A stretch of DNA of 64,000 bases, taken from assembly GCA_009760855.2 (NCBI GenBank), contig WPIO01000021.1, positions 2,556,501 to 2,620,500 of the forward strand, given 5' to 3'. Source of the DNA: Cristatella mucedo. Its lineage: Eukaryota; Bryozoa; Phylactolaemata; Cristatellidae. Position numbers and translations under genes: made by a program. A model generated the notes under the pieces. The model was not told the DNA's origin. It saw only the letters and a program-made list of their open reading frames with translations, and did no database searches. Positions 24,780-38,135 of this stretch are shown in pieces (positions within the stretch are counted from its first letter, which is position 1; every line of letters begins with the position of its first letter).

Positions 24780-26250
24780 GTGGCTACAACGTGCTCCTCT
24801 AGTATTTTTGTAGCAGGATTGTGCACTAGCTGCAAGCGTCTGATTGCACAAACTGTAGACCTGCAAGCATTCAGTTACTAGAGGCCAGTGATGACACAAA
24901 TCCATGGACCAATTTGGATGCAATATGCCGGTTATAGCACGCCCAAGTTTTAGTTATGTTGCCTATCTGAAGGCAACTGAACTTGACTGCGGAGCTTAAG
25001 TGGTCGTCTTGCTATAGGTAATCTTAACGGACAATTAGATTTTTGCCACATGCTACAGAGGATATGCTGGCAGGGTCATTTTGAGAGTTAGGGTTTCTTA
25101 TTGTTGATTCGCACTTGGTTTTCCGGTAGATAGTAAGTTGGTTTTATCACTATTCATTTTGAAAACGTTTGTTGCTATCTGTGTGCAGATTTCAGCAATG
25201 CATGCTGCTAGGGAGCTGAGAGAATTTGAAATGTGGAACTGATTAAAGGAATTAAAGTATAGGTACAGCTGCATGTTTTCTGCATAGAAGTAGGAGTCTT
25301 GATTGTGCATGGTAATCTCATCGGCAAAGTGGATAGAATAAACTGTTAAAATAAGAGAACCAAGTAGAGCGTCCTGATATACATTGTACTTACGCGGTTT
25401 CCCATCTGATTATGTTCCGTTTACATTATTACTCTGGAGTCGCCCACTGAGATAGAACCTACGCCAATGCAGGACAGAGCCCGTGATGCCCAAGCGTGAT
25501 AAGAGACCATTAATAAGGACCCAATGTTATCAACAGTATCAAACACTGCTGGAATACCCAGCAATGCAAGCTGAGAAACTTAATAATTGTTATAATAATG
25601 CATTTATACAGCACCCTTAGGAACCGAATCTTCTGCTATTCGTCCTTTGTGCGAATTAACCTGCGTACTTGCTTGTGCCTGCTGCTTGCTGTGCCTGCTG
25701 CTTGCGGATGTTACTACAAAACTTTTGGTTTTTTTATATGCAGCACCTGTAAAGTGCGTAGAGAGAGAGTCTCCGCTCTCCGAGGGCAATATACAAAAGT
25801 CTTGCTATTATTACTATCTCTAGACCCTTTACAGATGCATTCCAGAGAAGATCGTTACAACCAAAGCAATGCTGACTCAGCAGACTGATTAGCTCTAAAA
25901 TCGGACTTGGACTTACTTGCTGGTTTGAATTTTCAACGTAAGAGTTCAGCTGATCCGCTCTAAATCGTTCCAGTGCCGTCGATAGAAATTGGCAGAAGGG
26001 AGACTGGCAGAAATGTGCTCGTTTCTCTTGGTCTAGTGGTGCTTTCTGAATTAGTAGCCTAACTAGTGCCTTTTTGAAAGGTTTTGAAAGGTTGAGAGAC
26101 CTGTACTGAGGCCAAGGACATATTTATTCTATTAGTCATGTGCGACAGCAGCAGATGAATGCAGCATTGAATTAGGGGATGGAAATGGGATCTAGAGAAA
26201 AATAGTAGTCCTATCTTTCGCAACTCCCCCACCTGACACCACAATTTGGG
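24780..26250 (-). mobile_element. LINE-A RT-containing copy, minus strand, interrupted
   Basis: 26245-25820 reads the RT N-terminal region (LLLSHMTNRINMSLAS-like, then FCQFLSTALERF). 25586-24780 continues with the FDT.D block, the active-site region and the C-terminus with CAIRRLQLVHNP-like sequence. The two halves are separated by a 229-bp insert at 25587-25815. Frameshifts throughout; no tail at the left end. Confidence 0.65.
25587..25815. mobile_element. 229-bp insert with inverted LINE-tail-like ends
   Basis: Left end ATAATAATGCATTTATACAG plus CACCCTTAGGAACCGAATC; right end CTCTCCGAGGGCAATATACA plus TATTATTAC. These are inverted relatives of one another, and each resembles a LINE-A-type 3' terminus pointing outward. 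It splits a LINE-A RT. It may be a MITE-like fold-back element or two tails inserted head to head. Confidence 0.5.
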
Positions 26251-27617
26251 GCATTTCTATTTTTAATCACCGTAAATTTGAGCCTTAGCACCAATATTCA
26301 ATCCGGACTGTCCTAAACCTAAACCTAAACTTAATGGTACGCAAGGAATTTCCTTTCTGCTACTTTCAGCAGAAATTCGATATCGCAGCAGCTCTACATC
26401 CACATGAACAATCTCCTAAAGTTCTGAGACCACAGTCTATAGCGACTAATTTATGTAATCATGTAGATAATAATTATGAAGCAGGCATGTAGTTGCCAAA
26501 TAAGAAAAAACGGATGAAGGATACCCGACCTATTTGTCACTTAAGAAAAGGAAACCGTAGTCAGAGCTCAATTTTGATGTTAAAATAAGTATTCATACTC
26601 ATGATATATTTTCAGGGTGCCCCCTAGAGAAATAACTCTCCTTTATGGAACTTCACATACAAAGGAAGCAGTGCATGTCAGCTAATGGCATTATGTATAT
26701 ATACACGATTAAATCAGATGTAAGAAAGTTTACAAAACTTCAAGGCACAGGAGATATCTTAGAAGAAATAGTAGAGTTCTGGCTTCCAATTAAATTTCAT
26801 CAGTCAGGGTATGTCAGATACTAGTCAACTGCAATTTAAGACTTTAAGATCACAAAAAGTGAAGTCGCCATAACCCAGGTATTTTAGGTAGATTACAGGA
26901 ACAGTCAAGACAATCTCTGTTTCCATTAAGGTCCAGGCGTGCTGCTGAAATTTGTGATTTTTCTCTCGTGATAGGATACCAGAGTGCAATCATCAATAAG
27001 CGTTAATTTGCTAATATTTTATTATAGTTCCTTTTTAAGCCAATATTAAGGTTGAAAAATTTTGTGGTGCGCAAAGGTTAACAATTATTAAGAAGGCCAT
27101 CGCTGCCGTCGGTCATCATGATCAATCTCCATTGAATAAATGGATACTTATTAATTTGACTGGCAAAAGGTTATGATTATGGTATTTTTGCAAGTGGATT
27201 CTTTATAATCAGAGATGACAGGACACGCCATTGAAACCATTTCAGAGGATAATGAAAATTGTACCTGGACTTTCTTAAGTTCGGTGATTGTTTTATCTTT
27301 AATAAATTCTCACATAGTCCGGCTTCATCAGAGGATATTTTTAAAAGTCCCCCAATGTTGCTTAAGCCAAAAGCCCCACCATCTGCTGGTCTATAAGTAC
27401 CTCAACAACCTAACCAATTTCGGCCTCAACGTACCCTAATGCAAACTATGCTAATGAAATTTGCTTTTCGTCTACTTTGATACTAAGTGACAAATGCTTT
27501 TTTTCTTGGGTGCGTTATAAGCGGCAGATTTCTTTCTATAACACGTTCGCAACGTCATCTTACCTCTAACTGCCGACTTTGATACATGTTATCCTACCTC
27601 TAGCTGAGCTACCACTA
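26251..27617. other. Unannotated DNA with one LINE tail remnant
   Basis: 26612-26700 resembles a minus-strand LINE-A 3' end (GGTGCCCCCTAGAGAAATAA, later CAAAGGAAGCA). Nothing else is recognised. Confidence 0.4.
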
Positions 27618-30060
27618 TCCTAATAATTGCCTTGAATGTCTTTGTGATTCAGGCATATTGCTCACTTTATTTTTGCGCCAGGCGATATATTCAGCTGTAG
27701 CTATAGCTTTTATATAGCTATACAGCTACAGCTGTAGCTATAGCTGTATATCTATTGGCACAAAATAGAAAGCAGTGCAATTTTTTCCATTTCACACATA
27801 CGCTCAGTCTGTATGGGTATAACGAGTTTCCGAAAAAATGCACACGCACGCAAAAGCACACATGCACACGCATGCACGCGCGTGTGCTCGCTTCCGAGAA
27901 GCAGCACGGGAGCTAGAAAATGTACTGCACCTGCTTCTGCACTAAGTTCTGTCGCCGCCAAATTATTACTTGTACCTGGTGCTAGGTCTTGCTGACTCGA
28001 GAGAAATATTGGCGAAGCCGATGCCTTAGTGATCTGCTAGCGAGTTCCATACCAGATGGTGCCTCTACACGAGCTTGTATGCCGACACTTGCAAAGTACG
28101 GCAGCTGTAAAGAGACCCTGCGCCTTTATGCGAAAAGGTGTGTCCTCAGCAAAGAAAAATTCACTCAGCAACCAGTGGGGGCTAATTGAGTACGCTGCCG
28201 GCTCACATGATAGAAAAAGTAAGCTCCAAACATACACGGCTACAAATTATGAATTAGCCTATTGATTGGTAGCTACTCATTCAGGAAATGCTAGTAATCT
28301 TTACTGCGTTCACTGTCTTTTGGCTAAAACATTAAAACGTTTCTCTGAAGCCCCCTACTTAAGATTATATTATCCTCAGCCGAAACAAATAAAGAGAAAC
28401 CTAAAAATCATAATGTCAGGCTTCCTCGGACATACATCACGCTCCCATTTCCACTACGAGAGCTTCCACTAGCATCCGAGCATGCACTAAATTGTTCGTC
28501 TAATCTTTATTGATGTGTTCTACGCCAACAGTAATCGGTCCATTCGATCTCAACCACAAGCTCTGCAGCTGAGTATTCAAACCGAGCTACTGTGGCCGAG
28601 CACTTTATCACAAGACTATATTTCAGTACAGTATCGATTTTTTTAAATCACTTAAGCTTTTCAGACAAGAGCGTTCATTTGCTAAAGTTTAGCAGAGGTT
28701 TTCTGAAACTCCATACTTTGCAGAGCGTGCCGGCAATTCAGCTCTTGGTCACTTTATTCATGGAATCATATGCATCATTTACCTGTACAGATAGGCAAGC
28801 GTGCTTCAGGTACATTACTACAATGTAGACTCAGCAATGAGACTAGCACAAGAAGATAAAGATTTACAAGCGACCCAAAACGCAACGCTCAAGACTAAAT
28901 GCAGGGAAAGGAGTCACCGATTGCATTACCAAACCGATCTGTAAGGTATTTTACTAAACATTTCTAATTTTCCATTTCATTTGCTAGTTGCTAGTTGCCA
29001 CAAGGCGAGCCCACTCTCATACACTGGCGATGAAGAATATTGCTTTAGAGGTACAGTTTGCTTTTTTGTTAGTATACAAGTGACTGCAGCAGGGAGATGG
29101 GCAGATTGTTAGTGAGACTCTTCCGACTATATCGACAAGTCTCTACATGTATAAGCTGCACGCTTAAGACTTGTAGTGAGTGCTGAAGCACGAAGCTGCC
29201 AGCCCAGAAGCGGTTTGCAGATCTGCAGGCAATAACCAAGGTGATCTGAGGAATTCTAAATACAACATCTATTAAAACAAGGAATGTATATAAAGTAATT
29301 TGCTACGTCAAAATCATGTTTCTTAGACCTGCTATTCGTGAACTGCATTTACCATAGGAGTTTCGCTTGCTTTTAATGCAGTGTAGTGACATCCAGGCTA
29401 TAAAGCATGTCAATGATGAAGCGAGGCTTTCGTTATTCTCAGTGCTCTCTATGACAGACTTTGTAAAGACGCCAGCACCCAGTAATAAAATCTAAATCGG
29501 ACTTCAGACTGAATAAAAACTTTTCAGCTGCTGTGCTAATTTCTTAATAAAACAGCAAAACGAATTGTTGCATGTGGCACTCAACATGCCGGCGTAAGTT
29601 CAGCACCTAAAATTACAAAAATGTGGATCTATTAAGACAGTAATACTATTTTCAAGTGGCTCCGTGCATGTGTAACATCCTGTCTCGAATTCGGCAACTC
29701 GCTGCTTGCTGATCGTTCTTTGTGTGCAATCAGGCGCTTAGAACTGTGCTAAACTCTGCAGCTAGGCTTACTTGTCGTGATCGTAGCCCTTGACCCCACT
29801 CCTCGATGGCGTGCACCAGCCCCTTATCGAGCATTGCATTGACTTCAAGATTTGTCACTCACTTTCACGTCCCCTCATTCTCTTGCTCCAGCCTAGCTAT
29901 CAGAGCTACAAACTGATCAAATTAGTCATCGAAGCGCTCTCTCGTCTGACTCAAGCTGGTTAGCTGGGCCTCTAACCAACCTCAAACTCTTTCTAGATCG
30001 TGCCTTTGGTTCGAATACACCCACAGCCTGGAACTAACTCCCAGCTTACGTTACGACAAC
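27618..30060. repeat. Older duplication, arm 2 (pair of 9780-14560)
   Basis: Collinear with arm 1 but without the solo LTR and the 731-bp insert, so it preserves both empty sites. It ends in the LINE-A fragment shared with 14226-14600. No intact coding sequence is shared between the arms. Confidence 0.75.
27691..27751. repeat. AGCTGTAGCTATAGCT inverted/tandem repeat
   Basis: Repeated AGCTGTAGCTATAGC and its complement AGCTATACAGCTACAGC around TTTTATAT form a fold-back. It is absent from the equivalent place in arm 1. Confidence 0.75.
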
Positions 30061-30175
30061 ATTTGACGGTGACGATGGTGTGACTACATTTAAGCAAATG
30101 GTAAAAAGCCTCTTTTTCAAAGCAAAATGTCACTCTATGTGAGCATCGGAAGAGCCGCTTTTCTGAATCGAATGT
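29620..30175 (+). mobile_element. LINE-A RT C-terminal fragment, plus strand
   Basis: CTGTCTCGAATTCGGCAACT and GCAGCTAGGCTTACTTGTCG match the LINE-A C-terminal RT segment. It continues into the CCTGGAACTAACTCCCAGCTT region. Its first part lies within the older duplication. Confidence 0.65.
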
Positions 30176-30570
30176 CTTAGCTATACCTCGTAAGAAGCCC
30201 AAATATTTGTGAGACTATGCTTATAGTTCGTATGCTCTCAAAGCATAGAACTCACTTCCGACTGGAGTTACCGTATCCCCTGAATTGAAATTTAAAAAAG
30301 CTATAAACGCACCTTTTAATCACAGCATTTAGTGGATCCATGTGATTTGTCCATCATGCGCTTATGCGTGCTGACATTGTGTGTGCTTTCACTGACAATA
30401 TTTGAATGCTTACCCTATGCATGTCACCTTTAACTATTTTATGCTTGTTGACATTGAGCATGTTACCGTCAGGTATTCGATCATGCTTCGTGTGCAGAAA
30501 ATGTGAAAGTGCCAGAAAGAGATTAAGCGATCTTATTGTGCTATGGAAATACATTATTGTTTTAATTATT
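30176..30570 (+). mobile_element. LINE-A 3' end, plus strand
   Basis: Starts with a second copy of the ...GTTCGTATGCTC.CAAAGC... segment and runs through the 3' UTR to an AATTATTATTATG tail at about 30557-30569. This is a separate insertion downstream of the preceding fragment. Confidence 0.65.
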
Positions 30571-30824
30571 ATTATGTGATTGTTCTAGCTGACAACCTAA
30601 ATGGTATCACTAGCCAATTAACCTGCTTCCTTTTCAGGGTTTTATAGGGGCCTGCTAAGAGATTTTTTCTCTTCGTGTGCTATACTAACGTCTTCACATT
30701 ATTATTAGCATCCTGCAGTCACATTTTGTCGACAAAAACTATACAAATATTGATTATTTCTGCATTTCTAAAAATAAGCACTGCTTAAATACTGCTTGCC
30801 CTGTGAGGGCGTTCAAAGTAATGT

Positions 30825-33800
30825 AGTGTATCTCCATCTGTAACTCCACAAAGTCATAAAGACCGTGTGGGTGTTACGCAGGAGAGTTATGTAAAGCCCT
30901 TACACAGCCTAAGAAGCTTTGCTATGCAGTCGGTAACCAAAAGATTTCGTCTCACGCAACAGAGAGAAAGTGGGAAGCATAGCAGAGTCAGGAGAGCAGT
31001 TGAGGTAGTGAGTAGCATAGAAATACCAGCTCAGGACAGCTGCAAAGGATGAGCCATAGTTGCCAGCAGGAGAGTAGTTGTCGTTGCCTAAGAATTGCGA
31101 AAGCCAGTTCCACAGTCTAGGACCTGCAGAGCTAAAGCTTCTGTCGCCAACGGTCTTTTAGAGGTGAAATAGAACAGTTAATTTATGGTCCACACAGGGC
31201 CTGAGGGCACGAGGAGGCTGAAACTGGCGCAACTGGTCAGCTAGGTATGGAGGAGCCAAGCCGTAGTAGGCCTTGTGGGTCAGCGTAAGAACTTTGCTCT
31301 ATATCCGTTAATCCACCAGCATTCATCCTAGCTCATTTAGCAAAGGAGACAAACCTATGGGACTTGAAGACTAGCTTTGCAGCCATATTCATTGTCAGCT
31401 GCAGTGGCCTAATAGCTTTCTTTGGTAGCCCAGCCAAAAGGGAATTGCAGTAATCAAGCTGAGACAGAACTAAGGAGCTAGTTGAATTTTTTCCAAGCCA
31501 CTGTGGAAGACTGCCCGCAATCTTGGATAGGGATCGGACGAGATGGCTAGCTGCAGAAGCAGTCATCTGAATGAAGCTTTTAAAATGTAAGCAGCTTTCG
31601 AAAACGACACCTAAATTTTGAGCACGTGGTGATGGTCGCAAAACAGTATCACCTGTTATAAGAGCTAAGCCTTTCAATCCAGCCATACGCTTAGGGTGTC
31701 CTATGAGCAGCAATTTGGTTGTATCTTCATTTATTTATTTTAGTCACTATCGTCATTCAAAAAGTTTTCCAACATCCAGTATCGAATGTCGGTTAGGCAA
31801 GCGTTCAGGTTCTCAGTTGCTGCAGTAGATTTTGACGTTTTGAATGACAAATATAGTTAAGTATCGTCAGCCTAAGAGTGATATCCTACTCCATGGTCCT
31901 TAATCACTTCTCCGAGAGGTTGAGTATAAATGGAGAACAGCGAGGTACCGAGTACAGACCCTTGACGGACTCCACAGGTGACCCGTTTCGTGTGTGAGAC
32001 CTGACCCCAACATGACACGCGTTGAACACGATCAGACAACTACTATTTAAACCACGCCAGTGCTTCGTCTGCCAGACCGATCGTTGTTCTCAATCTTTCA
32101 AGCAAAACATCGTGATCAATGGTGTCGAAGGCAGCAGACAGATCTAGCAGAGCTAGGGCAGTGAAATTCCCGTCATCGTTGCCACGTACAATGTCGTTAT
32201 TAACACGGAAGAGAGCAGTTTCAGTGGAGCGCTGCCTCCTGAACCCTGATTGAAATGTTTCTGACATTTCATTTTTCAATATGTTCAAGCAGCTGCTTAG
32301 CAACAATTTTTTTAGGAATCTTTGACAAGAAAGAAAGAGGAGAAACTCGGGGACAGTTTGCAAGTACCTCTGCATCTAATCCAGGGTTTTTAAGTATGGG
32401 TCTAACGATTGCCGATTTGAAGGACTTGGGGACGACCCCTTTTCCTGAAGAAGCATTAAAAATCTTGGATATGGCAGGGCTAAGTTGGACTGCCAGTGAA
32501 GACCACGGAAATGAAGGCATGGGGTCTTCAGGAGACGAGCTCCTTTTGCTTGACCTTATTAAGGTAGCCACATCACATGCAGAAACCTCGGAGAACCTTG
32601 TAAGGAAGGTCACAGGTTGTGGAACCGCTATTGCTTTAGTCGGAAGGGTCTTTATGGAGGCACAATTGTGTACAACTTTTTCCGTAAAGATTGCTGAAAA
32701 CGTTTCGGCTGAGTCCTTAATATCTGGGGAGTCGGACCTCTCAGCATTGGTCAGTAAATGGTTTACTGGCTTATAAATCTGTTTATGGTCCGACTGGCAG
32801 GAATTCAGCTTTCGGATGAAAAAAGAAGCCCTGGCTTTTTTAAGCTTTCGGGTGTAAACTTGAAGGAAGTCTTTGAAATTGACTTGATCTGCACCAGACC
32901 CCGATTTCTTGAAACGACGTTCAAGCTTGCGCTTAACCCGGAGCATCTTTAGGAGTTTTTTGTAAATTGACAGAAATCTCCACGACTTTGAACACGGATA
33001 GAATGAGTGAGAGCATGCTTGTCAAGAGCACTCCCGAGTGTCATGTTCACTGCATCAATGAGGGTATCGAGGCTGTCGGTCGAGTCTGAGTGCAGATCGA
33101 GAAGACCTGCATCCCAAACAGATTTCAAAAACTTGTCTATGTCAATGCTTTATAAGTTACGTCGTTTGACAAGTTCGACATTACCCTGTACGTACAAGGG
33201 AGCAAGAACAGTAAACGAAACCGAACAATGATCCGAGAGTGTCAGTGGGCACACCATAAGGTCAGTGGTGATGCCATCCTTAGTGATCACGAGATCTAGA
33301 ATATGGCCACCCACTTGGGTGATATGATTAATGTGTTGGACCAAACCAAAATTCTTCAGAAAGTCAAGAAATGAGCGGGCCTGGCTGTTGCTAGGGTTGT
33401 CAACGTGAATATTAAAGTCTCCTACAATCATTAACGGCCTGTCCCACACAAATATTTTAGCCAGGAACTCTGAAAACTCCTCTATAAACAAGTTTACACA
33501 GCCAGAAGGAGGCCGGTATATCAGAACAGTGAGAGGCATTGTCTTTGATGAAGACCTGATTGCAACCGATCCAAACGACGGCCCATGCGAGAAACTGCAC
33601 ATCTTATAGCTAAACGATTCTCGAACAACAATTGCAATCCCGCCACCAACCTTGTCAGAATGCATGGACTGATAGAATGACAGCCCGGGTGGAGTAGTCT
33701 ACAAAATACAGCTACTAGAACAAGGCGTCATCCAGGTTTCGGTAAGCAGAAATGCATCTAGCTTCTCCTGGACCACCTGATCGCGAATAAGTAACCCCTT

Positions 33801-34250
33801 GGTTTTTAGAGAGCGGACATTTATTAGGCGAAATTTATTAGCGTTTCCAAAAATGGGCCACGGCAATGAAGTGACCTGTATTCACGTCGGCGTGTATCCG
33901 ACCAGGCGGACACGGGCCCGTTGAATTTGAATTGGACCTCAGTAACGGCCGCCGGTCGACGTTTCACAACGTGCTGGGCCACGGCAGGTGGGCTACTACC
34001 ACAACAAGTACTATTCAGTGCTTTAAACTCATTGGTCGTTGGTTTGATAGCTGAGCTGTTGATAGGGCGAACGCAAGATCCAGGAAGGTTCTGATTGACC
34101 GGCTGAAGCAGGTTGTACTTTTTTTTTTAGGAGAGTATGGATGCCTTGAAGGTAGAGTTACGACAATTTCCGAAACAAAAATAAAAATACTTACCGTAAA
34201 TAATACGGCTAGCCAGTAGTTTACTGAGAGTGTCGATGAGATTTCTACGA
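30825..34250 (-). mobile_element. LINE-B, near full length but inactivated
   Basis: The most complete LINE-B, read right to left. A putative 5' region without recognised domain (34250-33850) is followed by an AP-type endonuclease at 33845-33150: LINVRSLKTK, FLLTETWM, VGGGIAIVVRE, IVGDFNIHVDNPSN, HILDLVITKD and LSDHCSVSF. A Lys/Arg-rich linker follows, then RT N-terminal blocks at 32946-32269 (FKSAIVRPILK), and the LLDLSAAFDTIDHDVLLERL block at 32375-32043. The active site near 31850-31870 keeps ADDT but is bounded by stops. The C-terminus lies at 31713-31333 (LVLSQLDYCNSLLAGLPKKA). The 3' end is the TGGAGTTAC.GATGGAGATA block at 30830. Domain order is typical of CR1/L2-group LINEs. Confidence 0.8.
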
Positions 34251-34284
34251 CACAGGAAATTGATTAAGCTTTTGCCGACGGTAG

Positions 34285-34350
34285 CAGTAATAACCATAAA
34301 TACTTATAGCATCCACAGAGAACCGAATCTGCTTCCAGGCAGTTTATGGA
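34285..34350 (-). mobile_element. LINE 3'-terminal remnant
   Basis: TAATAACCATAAATAC followed by ATCCACAGAGAACCGAATC resembles the minus-strand tail type also seen at 25587. Confidence 0.4.
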
Positions 34351-34365
34351 TGCTTGTTGTTGTTC

Positions 34366-36085
34366 TTGTATCTCCATCAGTAACTCCACAAAGTCATAAA
34401 GACCATGTGGGTGTTATGCAGGAGAGTTTTGTATAGCGCACTCACAGCCTAAGCGGCTTTCGGTATGCATTCAGTAGCCAACAGACTTCGTCTCACGCAA
34501 CAAAGAGAAAGTGGGAAGCATAGCAGAGTCAGGAGAGCAGTTGAGGTAGTGAGTAGCATAGAAGTAGCAGTTCAGGAACGCTGAAAAAGATGTACCACAG
34601 TCGGCAGTTGGAGAGTAGATGTCGTTGCGTAAGAATTGTGGAAGCGAGTTCCACAGTCTAGGACCTGCAGAGCTAAAGCTTCTGTCGCCAACGGTCTTTA
34701 AGAGGAGGAATGGGACAGCTAATTTATTGTCCACACAGGACCTGAGGGCGCGAACAGGCTGAAACTGATGCAGCAGTTCAGCTAGGTACGAAGGAGCCAA
34801 GCCGTGGCGGGCCTTGTGAGTTGGCGTAAGAACTTTGCTCTGTATCCTTTGCTCAACCGGCAACCATCCTAGCTCTTTCAGCAAAGGTGACACGTGCTCA
34901 AACCGCTGGGACTTGAAGACCAGCCTTGCAGCCATATTCATAGTCCGCTGTAGTGGCATAATAGCTTTCTTTGGTAGCCCAGCCAAAAGGGAATTACAAT
35001 AATCAAGCCGAGACAGAACTAAAGAGCTAGTTAAATTTTTTACAAGCCACTGTGGGAGACAGCTTCTAATCTTGGATAGGGATCGGATGTGATGGCTAGC
35101 TGTAGAGGCAGTCCTCTGAATGAAGCTTTTGAAATTGAGGCAGCTGTCGAACACGACACCTAGATTACGAGCACGTGGTGAAGGTCGCACAATAGCTTCA
35201 CCTATTAGAACAGCAAAGCCTTTTAATCCAGCAACACGCTTAGGGTATCCTATGAGAAGCAGTTCGGTTTTACCGTCATTTCATTTCAGCAAGTTTTCCG
35301 ACATCCAGGATCGAATATCGGCAAGGCAAGCATTCAGTTTCTCAGTTGCTGCAGCAGATTCCGACGGTTTAAATGACAAATGCAACTGAGTATCGTCAGC
35401 ATAGAAGTGATATCCTATTCCATGGGCCTTAATCACTTCTCCCAGAGGTTACGTATAAATAGAGAACAGCAAGGGACCAAGTACAGACCCTTGAGGGACT
35501 CCACAGGTGACCCTTCTCATGTCTGAGACCTGACCCCACACGACACGGATTGAACACGATCAGACAAGTATGATTTAAACCACGCCATTGCTTCGTCTGC
35601 CAGACCAATCGTTGTTCTCAATCGTTCAAGCAGAACTTCGTGATCAATGGTGTCGAAGGCAGCAGACAGATCTAGCAGAGCTATGGCAGTGACATTCCCG
35701 TCGTCGTTGCCACGTAGAATGTCATTGTTAACACGGAGGAGAGCAGTTTCAGTAGAGTGCTGCCTCTTGAAACCTGATTGAAATGTTTCTGACATTCTAT
35801 TATTTTCAATATGTTCAGCTAGCTGCTTAGCAACAATTTTTTCAAGAATCTTTGATAAGAATGGAAGAAGGGAAACTGGACGATAGTTTGCTAGGACCTC
35901 TGTGCCTAATCCAGGCTTTTTAAGAATAGGTCTAACGATTGCCGATTTGAAGGACTTGGGGACGACCCTTTTTCCCAAAGAAGCATTAAAAATCTTGGTT
36001 AAGGCAGGGCTAAGTTGGTCTGCAAGTGAAGACCACAGAGATGAAGGTATAGGGTCTTCAGGAGACGAGCTCTTTTTGCTAGACC
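34366..36085 (-). mobile_element. LINE-B, RT and C-terminal half, youngest-looking copy
   Basis: 5'-truncated at about 36085. The RT stays open over 226 codons (36197-35517) with FKSAIVRPILKKPGLG, NYRPVSLLPFLSKILEKIV, FQSGFKRQHSTETALLRV and LLDLSAAFDTIDHEVLLERL. After a frameshift near 35520 the reading continues with CGVPQGSVLGP-type sequence and an intact YADDTQL at 35403-35383. The C-terminal domain is open at 35190-34471. The 3' end matches the other LINE-B copies. One or two frameshifts separate it from an intact RT. Confidence 0.85.
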
Positions 36086-38135
36086 TTATGCTGTACAGAT
36101 TGCATTGACAAAAAATTGGTGGCAACATCCGCAAGCAGCAGGTAAAGTATAAGTAGGCATATGCACACGAAGGACGAATCATGTTAGGTTTGAGCATGCT
36201 ACGTATGATCTACAAGTCGTCGAGGGTGATGCGGTGACTAACACAGTATTGACGCGGACCATAGTTGGATGTCCGGGTGTTGAAATCGGAATCGGCCAGA
36301 GATTATGATTCTAGGAGAGTGCATAGAAGTGGCTTCCGATGACTTGCAGACGTCTGGCCAGATAGAACGCGCTGCCCGAGAGTCTGACGAAGAAGACGAG
36401 GAAAAAGAAGAAGAAGTGGAAGCCGCGCTGAATTTTCTTTGGTTTCCATGGGTAGAAATTAATATAGGCAATAGCCGTCTGTTTCCGGCCTCACAGTTTC
36501 GTTCTCTAGTCGTTTAACTGTGCCCATAAGAAACCACAAATCCTGTGCGAGCGGCAAATTCAGTTCGCGTGCTTCCAAAGCTTCAAAAGAAGTTAAAAGC
36601 CACCAGCTCCTCACCGCATCTGCACTGCCCGCGCGCATGTAGTCCTGCTCGTAGCTGTCTGTGCTCACTGATACTGTGCAATTTGTCGCTACATAATATG
36701 TAGCTTTCTTGCTTATATCATTCGTACACTGCATAGACAGAGATGGTGATCCTCAGGGGAACTGTAAAAGTGTATTATTATTATCGCATGTTCCATGTTC
36801 TGGTTTGACCGTCACCACATATGATAGTGGAGCCTAACACTCTTGAGAGATTGAAAATTTTAAGAAACATCTTTCTAAAGAGTTTCCTGCAGTACTAATG
36901 GTATTAGGTGACTATCTGGTTTTCTGTTCGCTCGGGTTAGTGAGACTTGTACTAAAAACACGCCAACAACCCGATGTGATAACTGGCTTAAACTTTGCAA
37001 CCGCTATTTCTCTACAACAAACCAGGACTTCCAAGCCAGGTTGTTCAATCAATATGTCTTGCCAAGTGCACTAGTATAGTAAACACAGTGTGAGCAGTAA
37101 ATGAGGCACTGTGCCTTCCATTGGTCACTGGCTAGTGGCAGCTGGCAATGGCTGCAACTGGCTTGAGCAATAGGCGGAGAGAAAAACTTATTTTCGTCCG
37201 CCTAGGGGTACTTGTCTTCGGGGCATAGGTTTTGGTTGCACTTCAGACGTTGCTGAGCTTTTACTTGCAGGCAAAGCTTGCTGGCAGCAACATTGAATCG
37301 CCTCCCAGCCTCTTCACAGAACTTTTTATAGCGACCAGCTGCTTATGCAATTCTTAGTCTCTTGCTTTTATGATATGCAGGAAATTAAATTCCGTAAACT
37401 GCATGCTGCCTTAGCCTATGATTGCCGATCTTGTTGAGGTAAGAAGCTTGTATAATTCCCGTGTTGCATGGCATCGTTTAAGCACATGGAGCAACGTAAC
37501 GAGACAAAGAATGAAGAAATTAAAAATGAGCAATTGCAAAATACACAGACAACCATCTGCCACCACAATATCCTCAGAGGTTATGTTTCTTTATCATCAC
37601 ATTTACGCTCATGTTCCTGCACTTCCACGAAGACTGCGGAGCTGGAGGACCTGGTCCATAATATGACAGCCGTGTTAAACCTACGCGTGTTAGGCTTAAC
37701 CTGCATCGTGACACTTGCAGTTAATTCAAAATTTTTCAACGTCTTCTGCTTTTATTGGCAGATATAAATGCCGTTTATTCTCGTCAGCTGCAGTAGCTGC
37801 AGAAACTGAGGCTGCAGAGCTCGGTATCTCAGATCGCTTGCAGATTGCTATTGAGGCAACATATTTATATTTTTTGAGAGAAATATTGCAGTCTGACAGA
37901 ATGTGATTCGAAGCAGGACAAATAGCCTGAAAAATAGCTGGACAAATACGACCGGCAATCACAAAAAACCACGAAGACCCCGTTCCAAAGTTATTCCACT
38001 TGTCAAATTTTCTTCAACAGCAAAGATCTAGTGCGTCAATATGCTTACCATACGCTAAACACTGTAGTCACTGCCTATCGTCGCTAGATTTCTGCGCGAA
38101 AAATAATGGACGGCTTTCATGGACGTGAGATTCGG
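36086..38135. other. Unannotated DNA with short frames
   Basis: A 70-codon plus frame at 36305-36517 holds an acidic run of Asp/Glu from a GAAGAAGA stretch. Overlapping frames at 37418-37962 have no recognised domain. ATTATTATTATC at 36774-36785 may be a LINE tail. No gene can be supported. Confidence 0.35.

Noticed and set aside
36305-36517. Acidic 70-codon protein
   Set aside because: Acidic run comes from a short GAA/GAC-rich stretch; no other support.
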